Position numbers and translations under genes: made by a program. Source: Schizochytrium sp. TIO01 (lineage: Eukaryota > Sar > Bigyra > Thraustochytrida > Thraustochytriidae). From it: 64,000 nucleotides of DNA. Below, piece after piece: positions 1 through 11,412 of this stretch (positions are counted from its first letter, which is position 1; every line of letters begins with the position of its first letter). The stretch is taken from positions 2,061,001 to 2,125,000 of the forward strand of contig SMSO01000033.1 of the NCBI GenBank assembly GCA_004764695.1. The letters run 5' to 3'. Below the pieces are notes generated by a model, which ran no database searches, was not told the origin of the DNA, and was given only the letters and a program-made list of their open reading frames with translations.

Positions 1-3000
1 ATCGCAACAAAGCTTCACCAACGCATTAAAGGCAGCCTCTCTCAAGCCACGACCACGGCTGCCATATGTGTAGCTATAACTTGAGACAGAACGATGCTGC
101 GGCTGATACAAAATGAGCACGAAGAGGTCACGAGCATGCTTTGATGTCATAAACGCATTCCCGCATTTCTCGAGTTGCTCTTGTTCCACTGACTTGTTGA
201 GAAAAATCTTTGTGATACACTCTTGCAAGGTAAGCTCAATGCGGCGATCCCGCTTAGAACGCTCGCGAACATAATTCGGTTCATAAGGACTAGCGCCCTT
301 CTTAGCTGCACTGTCACTACGCGATCTAGATCGAGAGCGCGATCGCTCACGGAGTTTCAGGTCCATATCAGACAAAATCTCGTCAACTTCTGATTCCATC
401 GCGTCACTTGCAAATTCACTAAGTTGCAAGGCATCAAATCCATGTTCGTGAAAGTTCTGGGTACCAGTGATGATTCGTAAATCACGCAATGACTCTCGAA
501 GTGCTTCTACATCAGCCCCTGTCTCTGTAGCAACAGCCTGCAGGTCTAGAGAGCTCGCCACTCCCTTGGGGTTTTCATCAGTGATAGTACAATACAGAGC
601 CTGCGCAATGGGAGGCGAGTCCCAGGTGGCATATGCACTAGGGCTATCCTGGTCTTTAGCTTCTGGCTCATCCTCGTCAGGAGCCTCAAGGGTCAACGGG
701 TCAAGTCCAGGAGCATTATTACCTGTACTAAGGCGTTGGATCATTAAGCTCATTGCATTTTCATTGCGTGCATCTCTGCGCTTCAGAGTAATCTCGTCGC
801 CTGGTATCGTTCTCGACCGTGTTGCTCCATCAAAGTCGCGACTGTCAGGATCTGCAACGGCAGCACGGCGACGTTCCTGTACAACGCGTTTCTGATTTGC
901 CAACGCCAAGTACTGCTCCTTGTTCCGGTTTCGTACACGAACACGGAAAAAGTAAGCATGGAAAGTTTCTAGCCACTTAGAATACTGGATTTCTTTGAAA
1001 TTTTCAAAAGCTTGAGTTTCGAGGAGATGAGAAAAGAACGAAGCTTCGGATGCACGACGTTCTAAAAACTTGGGAGTATTAAACACTGGCATACTTTCAT
1101 TCAGAAAGAAAAGACATTCGCGATACCCCTGTAACATTTGGCAAATGCACTCCAAAAAGCATAGTTGTGCCTTGCGTGTCATTTCTGGTGTGAGGGAGAT
1201 CAAGTGCTCGCCATGACTATCTTCCCATGAACTCTGCTCGTCCATTGGGTCGTCGAGAGCGCTTGGGTTGAGGTTTATGGCATGGCAGAGCATTCTTTCG
1301 AGGCGGCGAGCCTCGGCACGCGGCAACGGCTCAATGTGCAATCCTGCACCCTTTCGCACAATTCCACGGTCAAGATCAAGAATAAGAGCATGATTCAATT
1401 CGTGATCAAGAATCTTGTCCCGTTTCTCTACCAAGTCTGAGTGCAGACCAAGAACAAAAGGAAAGGGTGCTTGCAAGCATTCTGTGAGTTGAGGTGGGAG
1501 CACAGAAATGTACGTGTGATGCCAGCGAAAAGGGTAGAGTAATGCTAGCAAAGTCTCTCCAGTAATTGAAAGTTCACGTTGCTTTCGCGAATGCATGATG
1601 AGTTTGGTTTCGAGCAACAGTGCTCCCCAGAGAGAAACCAGAAGCTGGACGCCAAGTTTACGAATGAGGAATTCTAAACCTTCTGAAAAGGTCAGACGCG
1701 GTGCTGCACCTAGTGGTGGCAATTCGCATTGGAAGATCCTTGGCGATTCAGGACGAAGATTAAACTCAATTCGAAGTTCACCAGGCAATGGCATCGGAAT
1801 ATCGTGAATTAAGCGATGAGCAAGCTTCTTGCGGACCTCATGCTCACGTCCATCCTGCGCTGCAAGCATGCAGGCCTCATGCATATCAAGCAAAACATCT
1901 CTGAACATGTCACCAGTATTAAGGCGGCTGAGAATGCACATGCAAGCTGTGGCATCCTTCTCCTTGTCATGATACATGATACAATAGCCAAACATTGCTA
2001 CTCCACGCGGTGCATGGACAAATGCAAAAATATCTACGGGTTTCCCCATAACAGTATGTTTGCTTGATGATATAAAAGCTTCAGCTTTTTTGCCAAAAGC
2101 GAAGATAAACCACTCAAGCTTTACCGGCAGGAAGAGGTCATGATGATCTTCTTTAGGAAACCGTTCTGCCAGCTCAGGCTCTCGTTCATTGCGAGAGAAG
2201 CGGGCCAGGACAACGTAATCAGCAAGGCGTACAGGAACTGATCGTGTCCTCGCACCTTTATTTCGTGGCGATCCTTGAACAACTTGACCAGTACTGTCAA
2301 GTTTGAGACGCGGAACTGTTGTTCTCCGCGGTGACGATCCTCGCGAAGATAGGCTTGACAAGCTAATAGCTGCTGATGCTATACTAGCGCGATCTTCGTC
2401 CTCAATCTCTGTCTCAAAGTGAAGACTAAGGTACAGAACTCCACAAGACTCAAGATCACGATCTGAATTTGCCAAGGTATCTGCTAGATATCTTGTAGTG
2501 GCACCGTGGCTGTCACTGTTAATGTCGTCGTTATTTGGACTTGTGGGTGCTGATCCTCCACCGTCGGTCTCGTTTAAGTATTGGTTCGCAACTGCAGATG
2601 CAATGAGAACGGCATCTGCATCATCATCTGCAAGTGTTCTTGGCTGCCTTTGCAGCTGATACCACTGCTCCACAAGACCCGATCCAGAAAGTCGCTTGAG
2701 TGGAATTTTAACGAATCCGTAGTTCTGGCACTTGACAGAGTCCCTAACTTCGATCTCGATCGAAACATCATTATCGGGCATGTCCTCGTCGCCCCAGACC
2801 CCAGTTACGTCAAAGACGAATTCCTCATTCCATTTCCACTTTGAAATATCATCGCCAAGACTAGTGGTCCGTTCATCTCCTTTCACCTTGAGTCGCACAA
2901 ACGGTTTTCCAGTCTGCACAATAGTCACGTTGGATCTGCGATGGCTTCCTCCACGTCCCAAGAGAGGACTGCGCATTTTAGCCAAAGCGAACCTTCGCAT

Positions 3001-3339
3001 AGAAGACATTGTGCTGTGTTTGCGCTTCGGGTTTGACGACGAGGAATGCGTAAGAGTAGGAGTTGAAGCAGTAGAAGAAGAAGCAAAGGACGATAATGAA
3101 GAGGAGGATTGTGCACCATTGTGATTGTTGGAGCTGAACGCGTAGGGTGAAGGCGCAGCGTTTGATGCGTTGTGGCTGTTGTTTGGGCCGTCACGAGAAG
3201 GCGACTGAGGAGAAACCGGAGTAGCGACAGCATCGTCTCCATCCGCAACTTCGGCGTCTCCGTCTCCATAAGGGCCACAGCGGTCCAGGGGTGACCGCAG
3301 GAGGTCACGTCCCTCAACCACCTTGACGTGCAGCTTCAT
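1..3339 (-). CDS. C2-DENN domain protein, probable Rab GTPase exchange factor (3' end outside window)
   Basis: Reading the minus strand from the ATG at 3339 gives 1113 codons without a stop down to base 1, so the C-terminus lies beyond the window. The start sits in a CCACCATGA context. Residues 1-15 and about 140-225 look like the two parts of a C2 domain (MKLHVKVVEGRDLL, then GKPFVRLKVKG and KWKWNEEFVFDV), separated by about 120 Ser/Asn-rich residues. A tripartite DENN module follows: upstream DENN around 405-480 (WFIFAFGKK), core DENN around 560-660 (LLLETKLIMHSRKQ, LLYPFRWHHTYISVLPP, PFPFVLGLHS) and downstream DENN around 735-800. A basic RS-rich stretch (RSRSRSRSRS) lies near residue 1000. 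DENN proteins are GDP/GTP exchange factors for Rab GTPases in membrane traffic, and C2 domains bind membranes. The family call is strong; the Rab partner cannot be told. It is divergent from the gene at 5168. Confidence 0.9.
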   Translation of the reverse strand, partial: MKLHVKVVEGRDLLRSPLDRCGPYGDGDAEVADGDDAVATPVSPQSPSRDGPNNSHNASNAAPSPYAFSSNNHNGAQSSSSLSSFASSSTASTPTLTHSSSSNPKRKHSTMSSMRRFALAKMRSPLLGRGGSHRRSNVTIVQTGKPFVRLKVKGDERTTSLGDDISKWKWNEEFVFDVTGVWGDEDMPDNDVSIEIEVRDSVKCQNYGFVKIPLKRLSGSGLVEQWYQLQRQPRTLADDDADAVLIASAVANQYLNETDGGGSAPTSPNNDDINSDSHGATTRYLADTLANSDRDLESCGVLYLSLHFETEIEDEDRASIASAAISLSSLSSRGSSPRRTTVPRLKLDSTGQVVQGSPRNKGARTRSVPVRLADYVVLARFSRNEREPELAERFPKEDHHDLFLPVKLEWFIFAFGKKAEAFISSSKHTVMGKPVDIFAFVHAPRGVAMFGYCIMYHDKEKDATACMCILSRLNTGDMFRDVLLDMHEACMLAAQDGREHEVRKKLAHRLIHDIPMPLPGELRIEFNLRPESPRIFQCELPPLGAAPRLTFSEGLEFLIRKLGVQLLVSLWGALLLETKLIMHSRKQRELSITGETLLALLYPFRWHHTYISVLPPQLTECLQAPFPFVLGLHSDLVEKRDKILDHELNHALILDLDRGIVRKGAGLHIEPLPRAEARRLERMLCHAINLNPSALDDPMDEQSSWEDSHGEHLISLTPEMTRKAQLCFLECICQMLQGYRECLFFLNESMPVFNTPKFLERRASEASFFSHLLETQAFENFKEIQYSKWLETFHAYFFRVRVRNRNKEQYLALANQKRVVQERRRAAVADPDSRDFDGATRSRTIPGDEITLKRRDARNENAMSLMIQRLSTGNNAPGLDPLTLEAPDEDEPEAKDQDSPSAYATWDSPPIAQALYCTITDENPKGVASSLDLQAVATETGADVEALRESLRDLRIITGTQNFHEHGFDALQLSEFASDAMESEVDEILSDMDLKLRERSRSRSRSRSDSAAKKGASPYEPNYVRERSKRDRRIELTLQECITKIFLNKSVEQEQLEKCGNAFMTSKHARDLFVLILYQPQHRSVSSYSYTYGSRGRGLREAAFNALVKLCCD

Positions 3340-5167
3340 GGTGGCTCACTCTCGCGAGCGCAGCACAGGTCAAGAGATGGATAAATGTCAAACGTCCTGC
3401 GATATTGGCTCGATGATCCTTTATATCTGGATATCTATGCTAGTATACAATAGCTAAGAGTATAATTATTAGTGCTAGGTAGATAGGTACTAGTGTCTAC
3501 CTACTTACTTTAGAATTAAAATGGTGAATTGTCGAATACATTTTTGCTGGCCTCTGACGTGATCGTTCAGGGTCTGCAGATAATTTTCATCATGCAAGGA
3601 AGAGAAAAAAAACAGTCAGTTTGAAGTATCTTCTTTACCATGGATGCTTGCAGCTCCACAATGACAGATGTAGTCTTGGTATTAATTTACCTGATAGAAA
3701 CCGAACGAGGAAGCCAAGTACTGCTATGGGACGTGCTAAGGACTATTACTAGCAGGGTTATAGGAATAAGTATACCACCAGTAGTCAGTCACACGAAATG
3801 AAATTTGGTTTGCCTGTCAATTCCTTCAGTTGATCTGAAATATCTATTGATTACCAGCAGATCAGTTTTCTCAACAATTTGATACTGCCATTTTCTTTCT
3901 CGACCTTTGATTCTTATATCATGAACGGTGACTTTTCTGTAATTTAAAAATAATGAGGGACGTGCTTAGGTAATCACTTTTTGGGAAACTCTCAGAGGTT
4001 AATTTGTCTTTTGCACTATGCAAGTTTAGTCAGGTGAACCTTCATAAGACGCCCAGAGTTTTGTTTCAAGCAAAATATAATCAACAATTCGATGAGACCC
4101 CTTTTATATGTGGAAAAATCCATTGTACATCTTGATATGATGTTGTGGTGATGCAAGTAACATGGAGATGTACCGCAACTGTGATAGCGTGTATTTGAAA
4201 AAAAGTTGCCAAATGCTCTCAATGCCTTGGAGGATATTAGGATGAAGTATTCCTACTAAGTTATGAGAGGAAGTAAGTCTCCTAAACCTGGACAGATTTC
4301 AGGTGAATCGCGAGACATGAATTTATCTTTCTCCACCTTCCGATTTAGCACTTATACTGGAGCTGATTATAACGTAGGTTTCCCCTCGTCTTGCTAAGGT
4401 GTGACCATGGCCGCCCTGAGTCATATAAGGACTGCTTAAAAATCATGAAATTCGTACTGTACTCTGCAAGAGATTCTTCTTCAACTGCCATCCAGGCAAT
4501 ATGAGTACCCTCGCTCGCGCTCGCGCGATTCTTTTTTGAAGTTCTCAATTTAAGTACGATCAGTTTGTTTGCCCCTCTATAATTCTTTCAAGCACGCAGG
4601 AAGCGATAACCTTGTCAATGCGACATGGTTCATGCGGTCACTACTTTCAGTGGTATGTATAGTACCTACCCTTTATATTGTAATTGTGAGTGCACACCTT
4701 GCACGCGCTTAATATATAGGCCTACATATGATGTTTGGAAATGTAACTATGTACCTTCTTACATATACCAATTACTATTGCGAGCTATTAAAGGTAATAA
4801 GTTGACTTGGTAACAACTGTTATGTTTGACAGACTTCGTAGGCTAAGATCAAGTCATAAGATCATCGTCTTGATCACCCCCCTTGCCACGCACTCCCTCA
4901 GTCTATTACCTACGCAACGTTTCCGGTACTGTATTGCATTACAGGTAGAACTAGGTAGTATGTTAAAGTTCGGGAAAAGTTTAGAAACAATACTTATTTT
5001 TTAAACACACTTTGAAGGTCTCTAAAATAAGTCGAGCGGCTCAAACTTTTTTTCAAGCAACCAAACTCGCTTTGAGGCACTCCTGTTGCAACGCTCTTCT
5101 GCGCTCTACACTGATCGAGATCAGTAGCCCCGTCGAAAGTGCTGTTTAAGTCCCATCGCGCAGCGCC
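3340..5167. other. Intergenic region between divergent genes
   Basis: This 1.8 kb stretch separates two divergently transcribed genes and should hold both promoters. It is AT-rich with only short open frames (60-80 codons) that resemble no family. I see no convincing TATA box, RNA gene or repeat array. Confidence 0.5.
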
Positions 5168-6697
5168 ATGGGTTCCGAAGAAGCTACGCACGAGCCCACC
5201 TCTACTGAGCCCAGTGTAGAATTGGAGGACGATGAGGAAGATCGCCTTCGCTCAGCGTCTTCCCTGTCGCGAAGGTCGCATCGCAAGACTTCAACATCGA
5301 TTTCGCGTAGGAAATCATCTACAACGAGTTCTCGCAAAACATCCAACAATGATGCAGAAGACGACGATGGAGATGAAAAGCTTGACGACAATGGCGAGCT
5401 GCAAAAGTCGAGGCATATGAGTATGTCGAAGCGCAGATCTGCTCGTAAAAGTAAGGTTCTTATGTTTTCGGAGCCGGTCTCTGAAGAAGTGCTAGCGGCA
5501 GCACACTATCTACGCAAAGTTTTAGCGGTGTTCTTGATAACTGCTTTGGTGGTTGATATTGCGGTGCTTGGACTTCGAGGAGGTAGTTCTTCATTTATTG
5601 ATTGGTGGGATATGATTGGCACAGTGGCATATGTCCGGGGTCGGCATCGCTCTTACACTCTGCGAAGGACAGAAAACCAGTCAAGCATTGTTTGGATAAT
5701 CTTTCTTTTACTCGATTCATTTATGCTCTACGAGATTGCCGGGAAAACTACTCGCACTTTGATGCGTAAAACTCCTGTTTTTTCATCCCTCGCTGGATTA
5801 GTTAAGTTCACTGTTATTGGCTTTCTCCCGGTTCACTTTTTCCCTGGGGACCATTTATTTGAACTCGTAGAGCATAACGATGTGCATCAGCTCATTGTTT
5901 GTGCGTACTGGGCGACAACCAAGACTCGAAGTTTGTTCAACCAAATGGATGAGGCTGCAAATGAGCACCACTTCACATTTGTGCACTCTTTTGCTCTGTG
6001 CGTTATTTCCTGTGAGATTGCCACCGTTGTGAGCAAATTCGATAAAAACCTTGTATTGTATTCTTTTGAAGAGTGTATTCATCGATTTCCAGGGGGGGTT
6101 CGCGTGTGGATTGCTAGCCGCACTCTCATGGCATCGCTCTTTGCTTCATTGTTTATGTGCATTGCTGTACGCACGTTGCGAGTACCTCCCGTCTGGGTGG
6201 CATTCATTACTCTTACCCTATTTGCCTCATTTTATCGCTACGGAAACGGGTTGTTGGAGCGCACGTTAGAACGTTTGCTTGTACATCCCCTCTGTGATGC
6301 TCGGAAGGCTCGTCTGGAGGATGAACCCGAGGAAGGTGCCAGCGAAAGTGAGCACTCCGGGGTGCTCTGGTACACCTTGCTCGACTGTTTATCCAGCGAA
6401 CATAAGATGGCAGTTCTGGAGCTTGAGTTTCGCATTCGCAGCTTTATAGATGACTTGCCTACGTTTTATGACGAACTCCCTGACTTTGCCAACGAGCATG
6501 GGCACCGCATTGCAGAATCGATGTCTCTTGTTTTTGGACAGCTGCAACGTGATGCAGCTGCTGATACCCAAGCTGCGCACTGTCGCATGGACGAAGTGTT
6601 TTCAGAAATCGAAACCTCTACAAAGAGCTGGCAGACTGAAGCAACAGAGTTTGGAAACGCTATTCAAAGGCGTGCTAAGCATCTTAAATTGCACTGA
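5168..6697 (+). CDS. Multipass membrane protein of unknown function (weak TRIC-channel resemblance)
   Basis: The frame encodes 509 residues from an ATG in a good context (GCGCCATGG). Residues 1-100 are disordered, with acidic clusters and many basic Ser/Thr sites (RRKSS, RRSHRKTS) that look like kinase targets. Probable membrane segments lie at about 117-137, 173-192, 205-225, 270-289, 318-336 and 339-357. A soluble tail of about 150 acidic/amphipathic residues follows and ends in a basic helix. I do not recognise the family with confidence. The segment with FLPV at 219-222, followed by a polar stretch with TKTR (about 251-254) and another hydrophobic helix, resembles the spacing of TRIC (TMEM38) intracellular cation channels, but the match is weak. 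It is convergent with Nup54. Confidence 0.8.
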   Translation: MGSEEATHEPTSTEPSVELEDDEEDRLRSASSLSRRSHRKTSTSISRRKSSTTSSRKTSNNDAEDDDGDEKLDDNGELQKSRHMSMSKRRSARKSKVLMFSEPVSEEVLAAAHYLRKVLAVFLITALVVDIAVLGLRGGSSSFIDWWDMIGTVAYVRGRHRSYTLRRTENQSSIVWIIFLLLDSFMLYEIAGKTTRTLMRKTPVFSSLAGLVKFTVIGFLPVHFFPGDHLFELVEHNDVHQLIVCAYWATTKTRSLFNQMDEAANEHHFTFVHSFALCVISCEIATVVSKFDKNLVLYSFEECIHRFPGGVRVWIASRTLMASLFASLFMCIAVRTLRVPPVWVAFITLTLFASFYRYGNGLLERTLERLLVHPLCDARKARLEDEPEEGASESEHSGVLWYTLLDCLSSEHKMAVLELEFRIRSFIDDLPTFYDELPDFANEHGHRIAESMSLVFGQLQRDAAADTQAAHCRMDEVFSEIETSTKSWQTEATEFGNAIQRRAKHLKLH

Positions 6698-7308
6698 TTG
6701 CATATCTTAGAGACAAATGTCAGTAAGCCAAACTATGACATGGGTAATGCTGTGTCGCTATTTGTTGCTATCCGATTGCATCTACGAGACTACAATGCTG
6801 CCTTCGTTTGTTTTTATGTGTTTGGCTTCTGTTCACAACCTCTTCTCCTTTGTTGATCATTAATTTCCTAATCTCTTTGGGCATTAACTCTTATGTTTTA
6901 TCTTCATTCTTTGTTTCGCCTTTCTTGATTCATTGGAAACGATCTTATTCATTGAATTTAATATAGCTATTTTTCAAAGAAAGAAATCTACAAATCCATT
7001 CAGTCTTTCAAGAATTTTGTGGAATCTGGGATGTATGGATTGAGAGGCCTTCATTTTTCAAGCTAACCCACGTTTCTGATTTCCAAGTAGAAATGGAGAG
7101 AGAAAGAAGCTGTAACAATAATATCTTGTAAGTTTAGCAGGGAAAAAAAGGAAGGGATTCTTGAAGGTTGCAAGAAACTACTTCAGCTCCCCCATTTTTT
7201 ATATTTAAAAAAAAAGAGAAGAAAGCTATAGCAGTAAAGAGAGAAGCAAAAGAAGAAACAACAATCCAGGAACCAAGTCAGACATATGCAAAGATACTAA
7301 ATACTTCT
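6698..7308. other. Convergent 3' intergenic region
   Basis: This 611-bp AT-rich spacer lies between two convergent stop codons and presumably holds both 3' UTRs. Nothing else is recognisable; short A-runs occur near 7205-7215. Confidence 0.5.
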
Positions 7309-8892
7309 TTATCGAGAACCAGTACTGTGCACTTTTCGTTTGATAATTTCTAGATCTCGCATGTCTCGTTTTACAATATCCATAAGCTTGGCAATTCCAT
7401 CGCGCTGTAACTCTAAAAAGTTGAACAACGCTTCTTGATCTTGTTCTTGCATTGTGCTGCCAGTATTACCTGCTTGACGTGGGTCACCTGAACCAAATCC
7501 CTTCGTGTCCTGGTAGTCCTCTAATTCTAGCTGGGTGACAATTTGTGTAAGCTGTGCCCGGCAGCCACGGGGGTCTCCCATTGTTCTGTCAAGACGCTCA
7601 AGGCGTTCTGCAAATTGGAGTTCTGCCTGAGAGCGCCCACCGCGTTGTGGAATAGCTTGTAGTCTCTCGAGGCGGCCTAGTGCGCGAATTAGACGGTGTT
7701 TGAGACGGACGTGCTCGTGCCGGCACTGCTCAATTTGCTCCTCGAAGCCCTGGCCAAGATCCATGCGAAGCCATGACCCACTGTTTTCACTTGATTTGCT
7801 TCCTCCAGTCTTACCTTCCTCCACGGGAACAAGAGCCAACGAATTAGAAGCTGGTGACTTCGAAGAAGTCTTGGAAGGTACAGAGCCAATCATCTCAAGC
7901 TGGGAACGTACATAAGCACCCTGAGCTTCCACACGCTTATACAAAGCCTCAACGCCTACAATTGGCGAGGGAACCCAGTTCATGGGGTCTGGGTTGTTAT
8001 CTTCTGCGCGTTGGTAATCCCGCTGGTCAAGCCATGGGTTGTTTTGAAGGATTACGCGCCTGCGCTGTGCTTTGATGTAGTCTACCTGGCTCAGTGAAAT
8101 GGCACTTGCATGAACCATGAGCTCAGGGGCCATCCCAACCACTTCGTACAACATCGTCTGGAAACGGCTTCCCTGACCAACTCGATACGCGTTGTGAATA
8201 TTCATAAGTTCTCTATACCACCAGGGTGCGGCACTAAGTTGGTTTTGCAATTGATGCATGTTCTCCATCATTTGCTGTTGTTGCTGTTGTTGAGGCTGCA
8301 TGCCCCCAAACCCGCTCATGTTATTATTGTTTTGGTTACCAAAGAGGCTTGTGCCTCCACCCATAGCATTGTTTCCAGCAGGAGCACCTCCAAAGAGACC
8401 TCCGCCTGTGTTGTTGGTTGCAGCAGTACTTCCAAAGAGACTACCCCCGCCAGAGGTATTGTTGTTGCCACCACCGAAGAGACCCCCCCCTGTGTTAGTA
8501 TTGGAGTTGCTGCCGCCAAAGAGGCTGCTACCCCCACCAGCAGCAGCAGCATTGTTGTTTGAGCTGCCAAAGAAACCGCCACCACCGGAGGTGTTATTAG
8601 TTCCTGATGCCCCAAAAAGAGATCCACCAGAGGTATTTGTGTTTGCGGTTGACCCACCAAAGAGACCGCCACTATTTGTATTCGTGGTCGACCCTCCAAA
8701 CAGGCCACCACCAGAGTTGTTGTTTGCAGGGGCAGATGATCCACCGAAGAGACCGCCTCCACTACCAGAGTTGGATGTGCCAAAACCTCCAGTGGTAGCT
8801 CCTGAAGAAGATGCACCACCAAAGAGATTACTACCTCCGGAGCTGGAGCCGCCAAACATTCCTCCTGAAGATGAGTTCTGTCCGCCGAACAT
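7309..8892 (-). CDS. NUP54: Nucleoporin Nup54/Nup57-type (FG repeats plus alpha-helical domain)
   Basis: The first ATG is at 8892 and gives 527 residues; the frame continues three codons upstream to a TTG, which is unlikely as the start. Residues 1-200 are Gly/Asn/Ser-rich with about a dozen GLFG/SLFG units (GGGLFGGS, GGSLFGAS). A short Gln run at about 205-212 precedes the folded part. From about 225 (APWWYRELMNIHNAYRVG), through NNPWLDQRDYQRAEDNNPDP and the WVPSPIVGVEALYKRVE segment, it matches the Nup54 conserved helical region. The coiled-coil C-terminus (LKHRLIRALGRLERL) would join the Nup62-Nup58-Nup54 channel complex. FG repeats bind transport receptors inside the nuclear pore. Length is close to human Nup54 (about 507). 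Confidence 0.92.
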   Translation of the reverse strand: MFGGQNSSSGGMFGGSSSGGSNLFGGASSSGATTGGFGTSNSGSGGGLFGGSSAPANNNSGGGLFGGSTTNTNSGGLFGGSTANTNTSGGSLFGASGTNNTSGGGGFFGSSNNNAAAAGGGSSLFGGSNSNTNTGGGLFGGGNNNTSGGGSLFGSTAATNNTGGGLFGGAPAGNNAMGGGTSLFGNQNNNNMSGFGGMQPQQQQQQQMMENMHQLQNQLSAAPWWYRELMNIHNAYRVGQGSRFQTMLYEVVGMAPELMVHASAISLSQVDYIKAQRRRVILQNNPWLDQRDYQRAEDNNPDPMNWVPSPIVGVEALYKRVEAQGAYVRSQLEMIGSVPSKTSSKSPASNSLALVPVEEGKTGGSKSSENSGSWLRMDLGQGFEEQIEQCRHEHVRLKHRLIRALGRLERLQAIPQRGGRSQAELQFAERLERLDRTMGDPRGCRAQLTQIVTQLELEDYQDTKGFGSGDPRQAGNTGSTMQEQDQEALFNFLELQRDGIAKLMDIVKRDMRDLEIIKRKVHSTGSR

Positions 8893-11270
8893 CGTCACCA
8901 AGTTTTAGATTGTAATAACCGGTCTTGCTCTATCTTTGCCTTGTACACAACCCAAGGAAGCCAAACCTAGATGAGAATCCTCAGATTGAACAATTGACTC
9001 TGTCTTGCGAACTTCTTCAGCTATAATGAGAAGGAAGCTCCCTACAGAAATAATGAGATGGCAAGTATGTAACGTCTTCCACAGCGACCAGCCCAGAAAG
9101 GTTACTTGGGAGGGACTTCTGCGCGTATCGTCGCTCACGACTAAAAAGTAGAGAAGACAGGAAAGCTTCGTTTGTGTCTATCTATCAATACAAATGATTG
9201 TATATATACTTTAGAACAAAGGCCGCCGTTGCTGGTGTGGATAAGAATGAGGCAGGATGCCGATGGCCAAGGGTCCAACGTTGGCGGATCCGAGACGTAA
9301 GCGCGGGAGCTGTGAGGAATCCTAAGAAAGGCTTAATCTCACAATTATTAGCCACTCTTGATGGCGCCGAGGTTGGCAGCGCGGAGGAGCCTCGCGGGCG
9401 CAAGCGCGAGAACAGGAGGCTTGGTGGTTTGGGCTGGAGCAAGGATATACCTACTCCATCTATACGTGACTAGGGAATTTACCTCTTTTTTAAATTAAAA
9501 AAATAAAAATAAAAACATTCTAGTATTATTAAGTACTACCTAGCTAGGTACATCACCTACCTTAACTATAGATTTTTAGCTCAAGTGTGACGGCGCTTCG
9601 AATATGAATCACAGCATTGATCAGGTATGACGAGCAGACAGGCCAAAGTACAAATTCTCTCCCCAAAAATCAAACTCCGAGGATATTGAATTAGCATTTT
9701 GCTCGTAACCATGCATAAGGAGTATGTGAGAATAGCTCACTTTATAGAAACAAGTCGGTATGCTTCATCATTTACTTTTTCTCTATTAAGGAGTTGGCAC
9801 CCAACCAGAGGCACCAAATAGACAGTGTCTGTGTAAATTGCATTTTTTGACCAGTGCAGGTGCGAAGTGTTTGGGCACTATGGCCAAGCTAGAGGAGCAA
9901 ATAATCAATATCACGGTGCGCAATAAGCCATGTTCTATGGGACATCAGGGAGTACGACACTCTTCACTTTTGCATTCTTGAGTTCATGACTCAACGTTTA
10001 TCGGGAGCCTTTCACATATGATGATTGAGGCATCCCTCAGGTTGGGATTTGTTGAAAGGCTAGAAAAAGTTTTAAGTGTCATGCCTAACTATTTGGTGAG
10101 CAATAATAGACATAGTTAGCATTTCGTTTGTGATAGGCTCCAAACTTGAACACATAGACACATATTGTCAAATTAAAATTTCCAAACTTGTGCATAGTTC
10201 AAATACATATTACATTTTGCTTGAGTTTATGAAATCACGTCTCAACACATACAATTGTTGGACAGTTCGTTCTAAGAATTGAAACTTATAACGAAACTCA
10301 CAACGAAGTCTAAGGGCTTTGTGTAATTTGTCAGAGGTTACTAAATGAATACGCGCGAGCTGTTACAAAAATAAAATAGGTGCTCCGAAGAAATGATGTA
10401 ATTCAACCCAGAGACTCCTGGCAAGCCTGCCTGAATTTTCCCACAGGACGCAAAAGAACTCCGCCCCTTCAGTCCAAATAATTTCAATGAAGCCCATTGG
10501 TGCATCAGCAAGAAGAAGCAAATAAGTAATACCACCTAAGACTATCGTGCAGAGCATGCTTGAAGAAATCCAAACAGAGTTCTCTAAGTATGATTTATTA
10601 TGACAGTTATCAAATTCGACACACGTTGCTTGGCTTGTTTTGAGCAGTGCTAGCAGCGAACCCTTCAGTTCAAAAATTCTCCAAATTTGCCTGTTACTCA
10701 TCGTTTCATCACCCCCCTCCAGTAGGACTCCCATACCAGGGGCGTAGAGCACAGATAATACAAATGGTAAGATTTATCTTAATGGCTATAATGTCGCTCT
10801 TACCTACCTATTAAAACTATTTTTTTTTTCCCTTTAATAAAGAGAGAAGCAGGCAGGTACTACTAACTCATAATAATGCTACTAGGTCTTGAAAAATTAA
10901 AAAGTTAAAATAAAATAAATTGAAAGGAAAAAAGAGAAGAAAACATAGAGCAGGCAGAATCCCACGATTTCTTCAGAGTGTGTGCTGACGCCGCTTCTTG
11001 GGCCTGCAGGCCTCCCATGAAGGCCTCATTTCTCTCAGAGTCTTTGGGAGAAGACAGCGTAAGCACCCTTCCCCACTACTAAACTAAGATCAAGGCCATG
11101 ATTGATGCAAGCAACCTCTTCGTTTCCACTCAATCAATTGCCGCCTTCCATTCTCCCCTCTCTAGCCTGCTAGCTAGCTAGCGAGAGTCACACCTGAGCA
11201 GCGCCTCTGAGATGAGAGTAGGCCCTCCCTTTCATCAGGATTTTCCCACTCCCTCCATCGCTCCTCCAAA

Positions 11271-11295
11271 CTCTGTCTGTCTGTCTCTCTCTCTC

Positions 11296-11328
<33 letters not shown>

Positions 11329-11355
11329 TTGTCTGGTTGTCTGTCTGTCTGTCTA
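11271..11355. repeat. (CTGT)n / (CT)n compound microsatellite
   Basis: About 85 bases of CTGT units, interrupted by a CT dinucleotide run and GTTT variants. It is the first clear instance of the tetranucleotide class that dominates 26-48 kb. Confidence 0.9.
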
Positions 11356-11393
11356 TAGTTTCTTTCGCCCTCTGCGCTCCTCTTTGAATGCAC

Positions 11394-11412
11394 TATAGAT
11401 AGATAGATAGAT
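11394..11412. repeat. (ATAG)n microsatellite
   Basis: Nearly five perfect tetranucleotide units, 40 bases after the CTGT array. Confidence 0.85.

Noticed and set aside
8300-8908. 202-codon Pro/Pro-Lys-rich frame on the plus strand
   Set aside because: It is the antisense of the Nup54 GLFG repeats; the minus-strand frame continues into the conserved helical domain.
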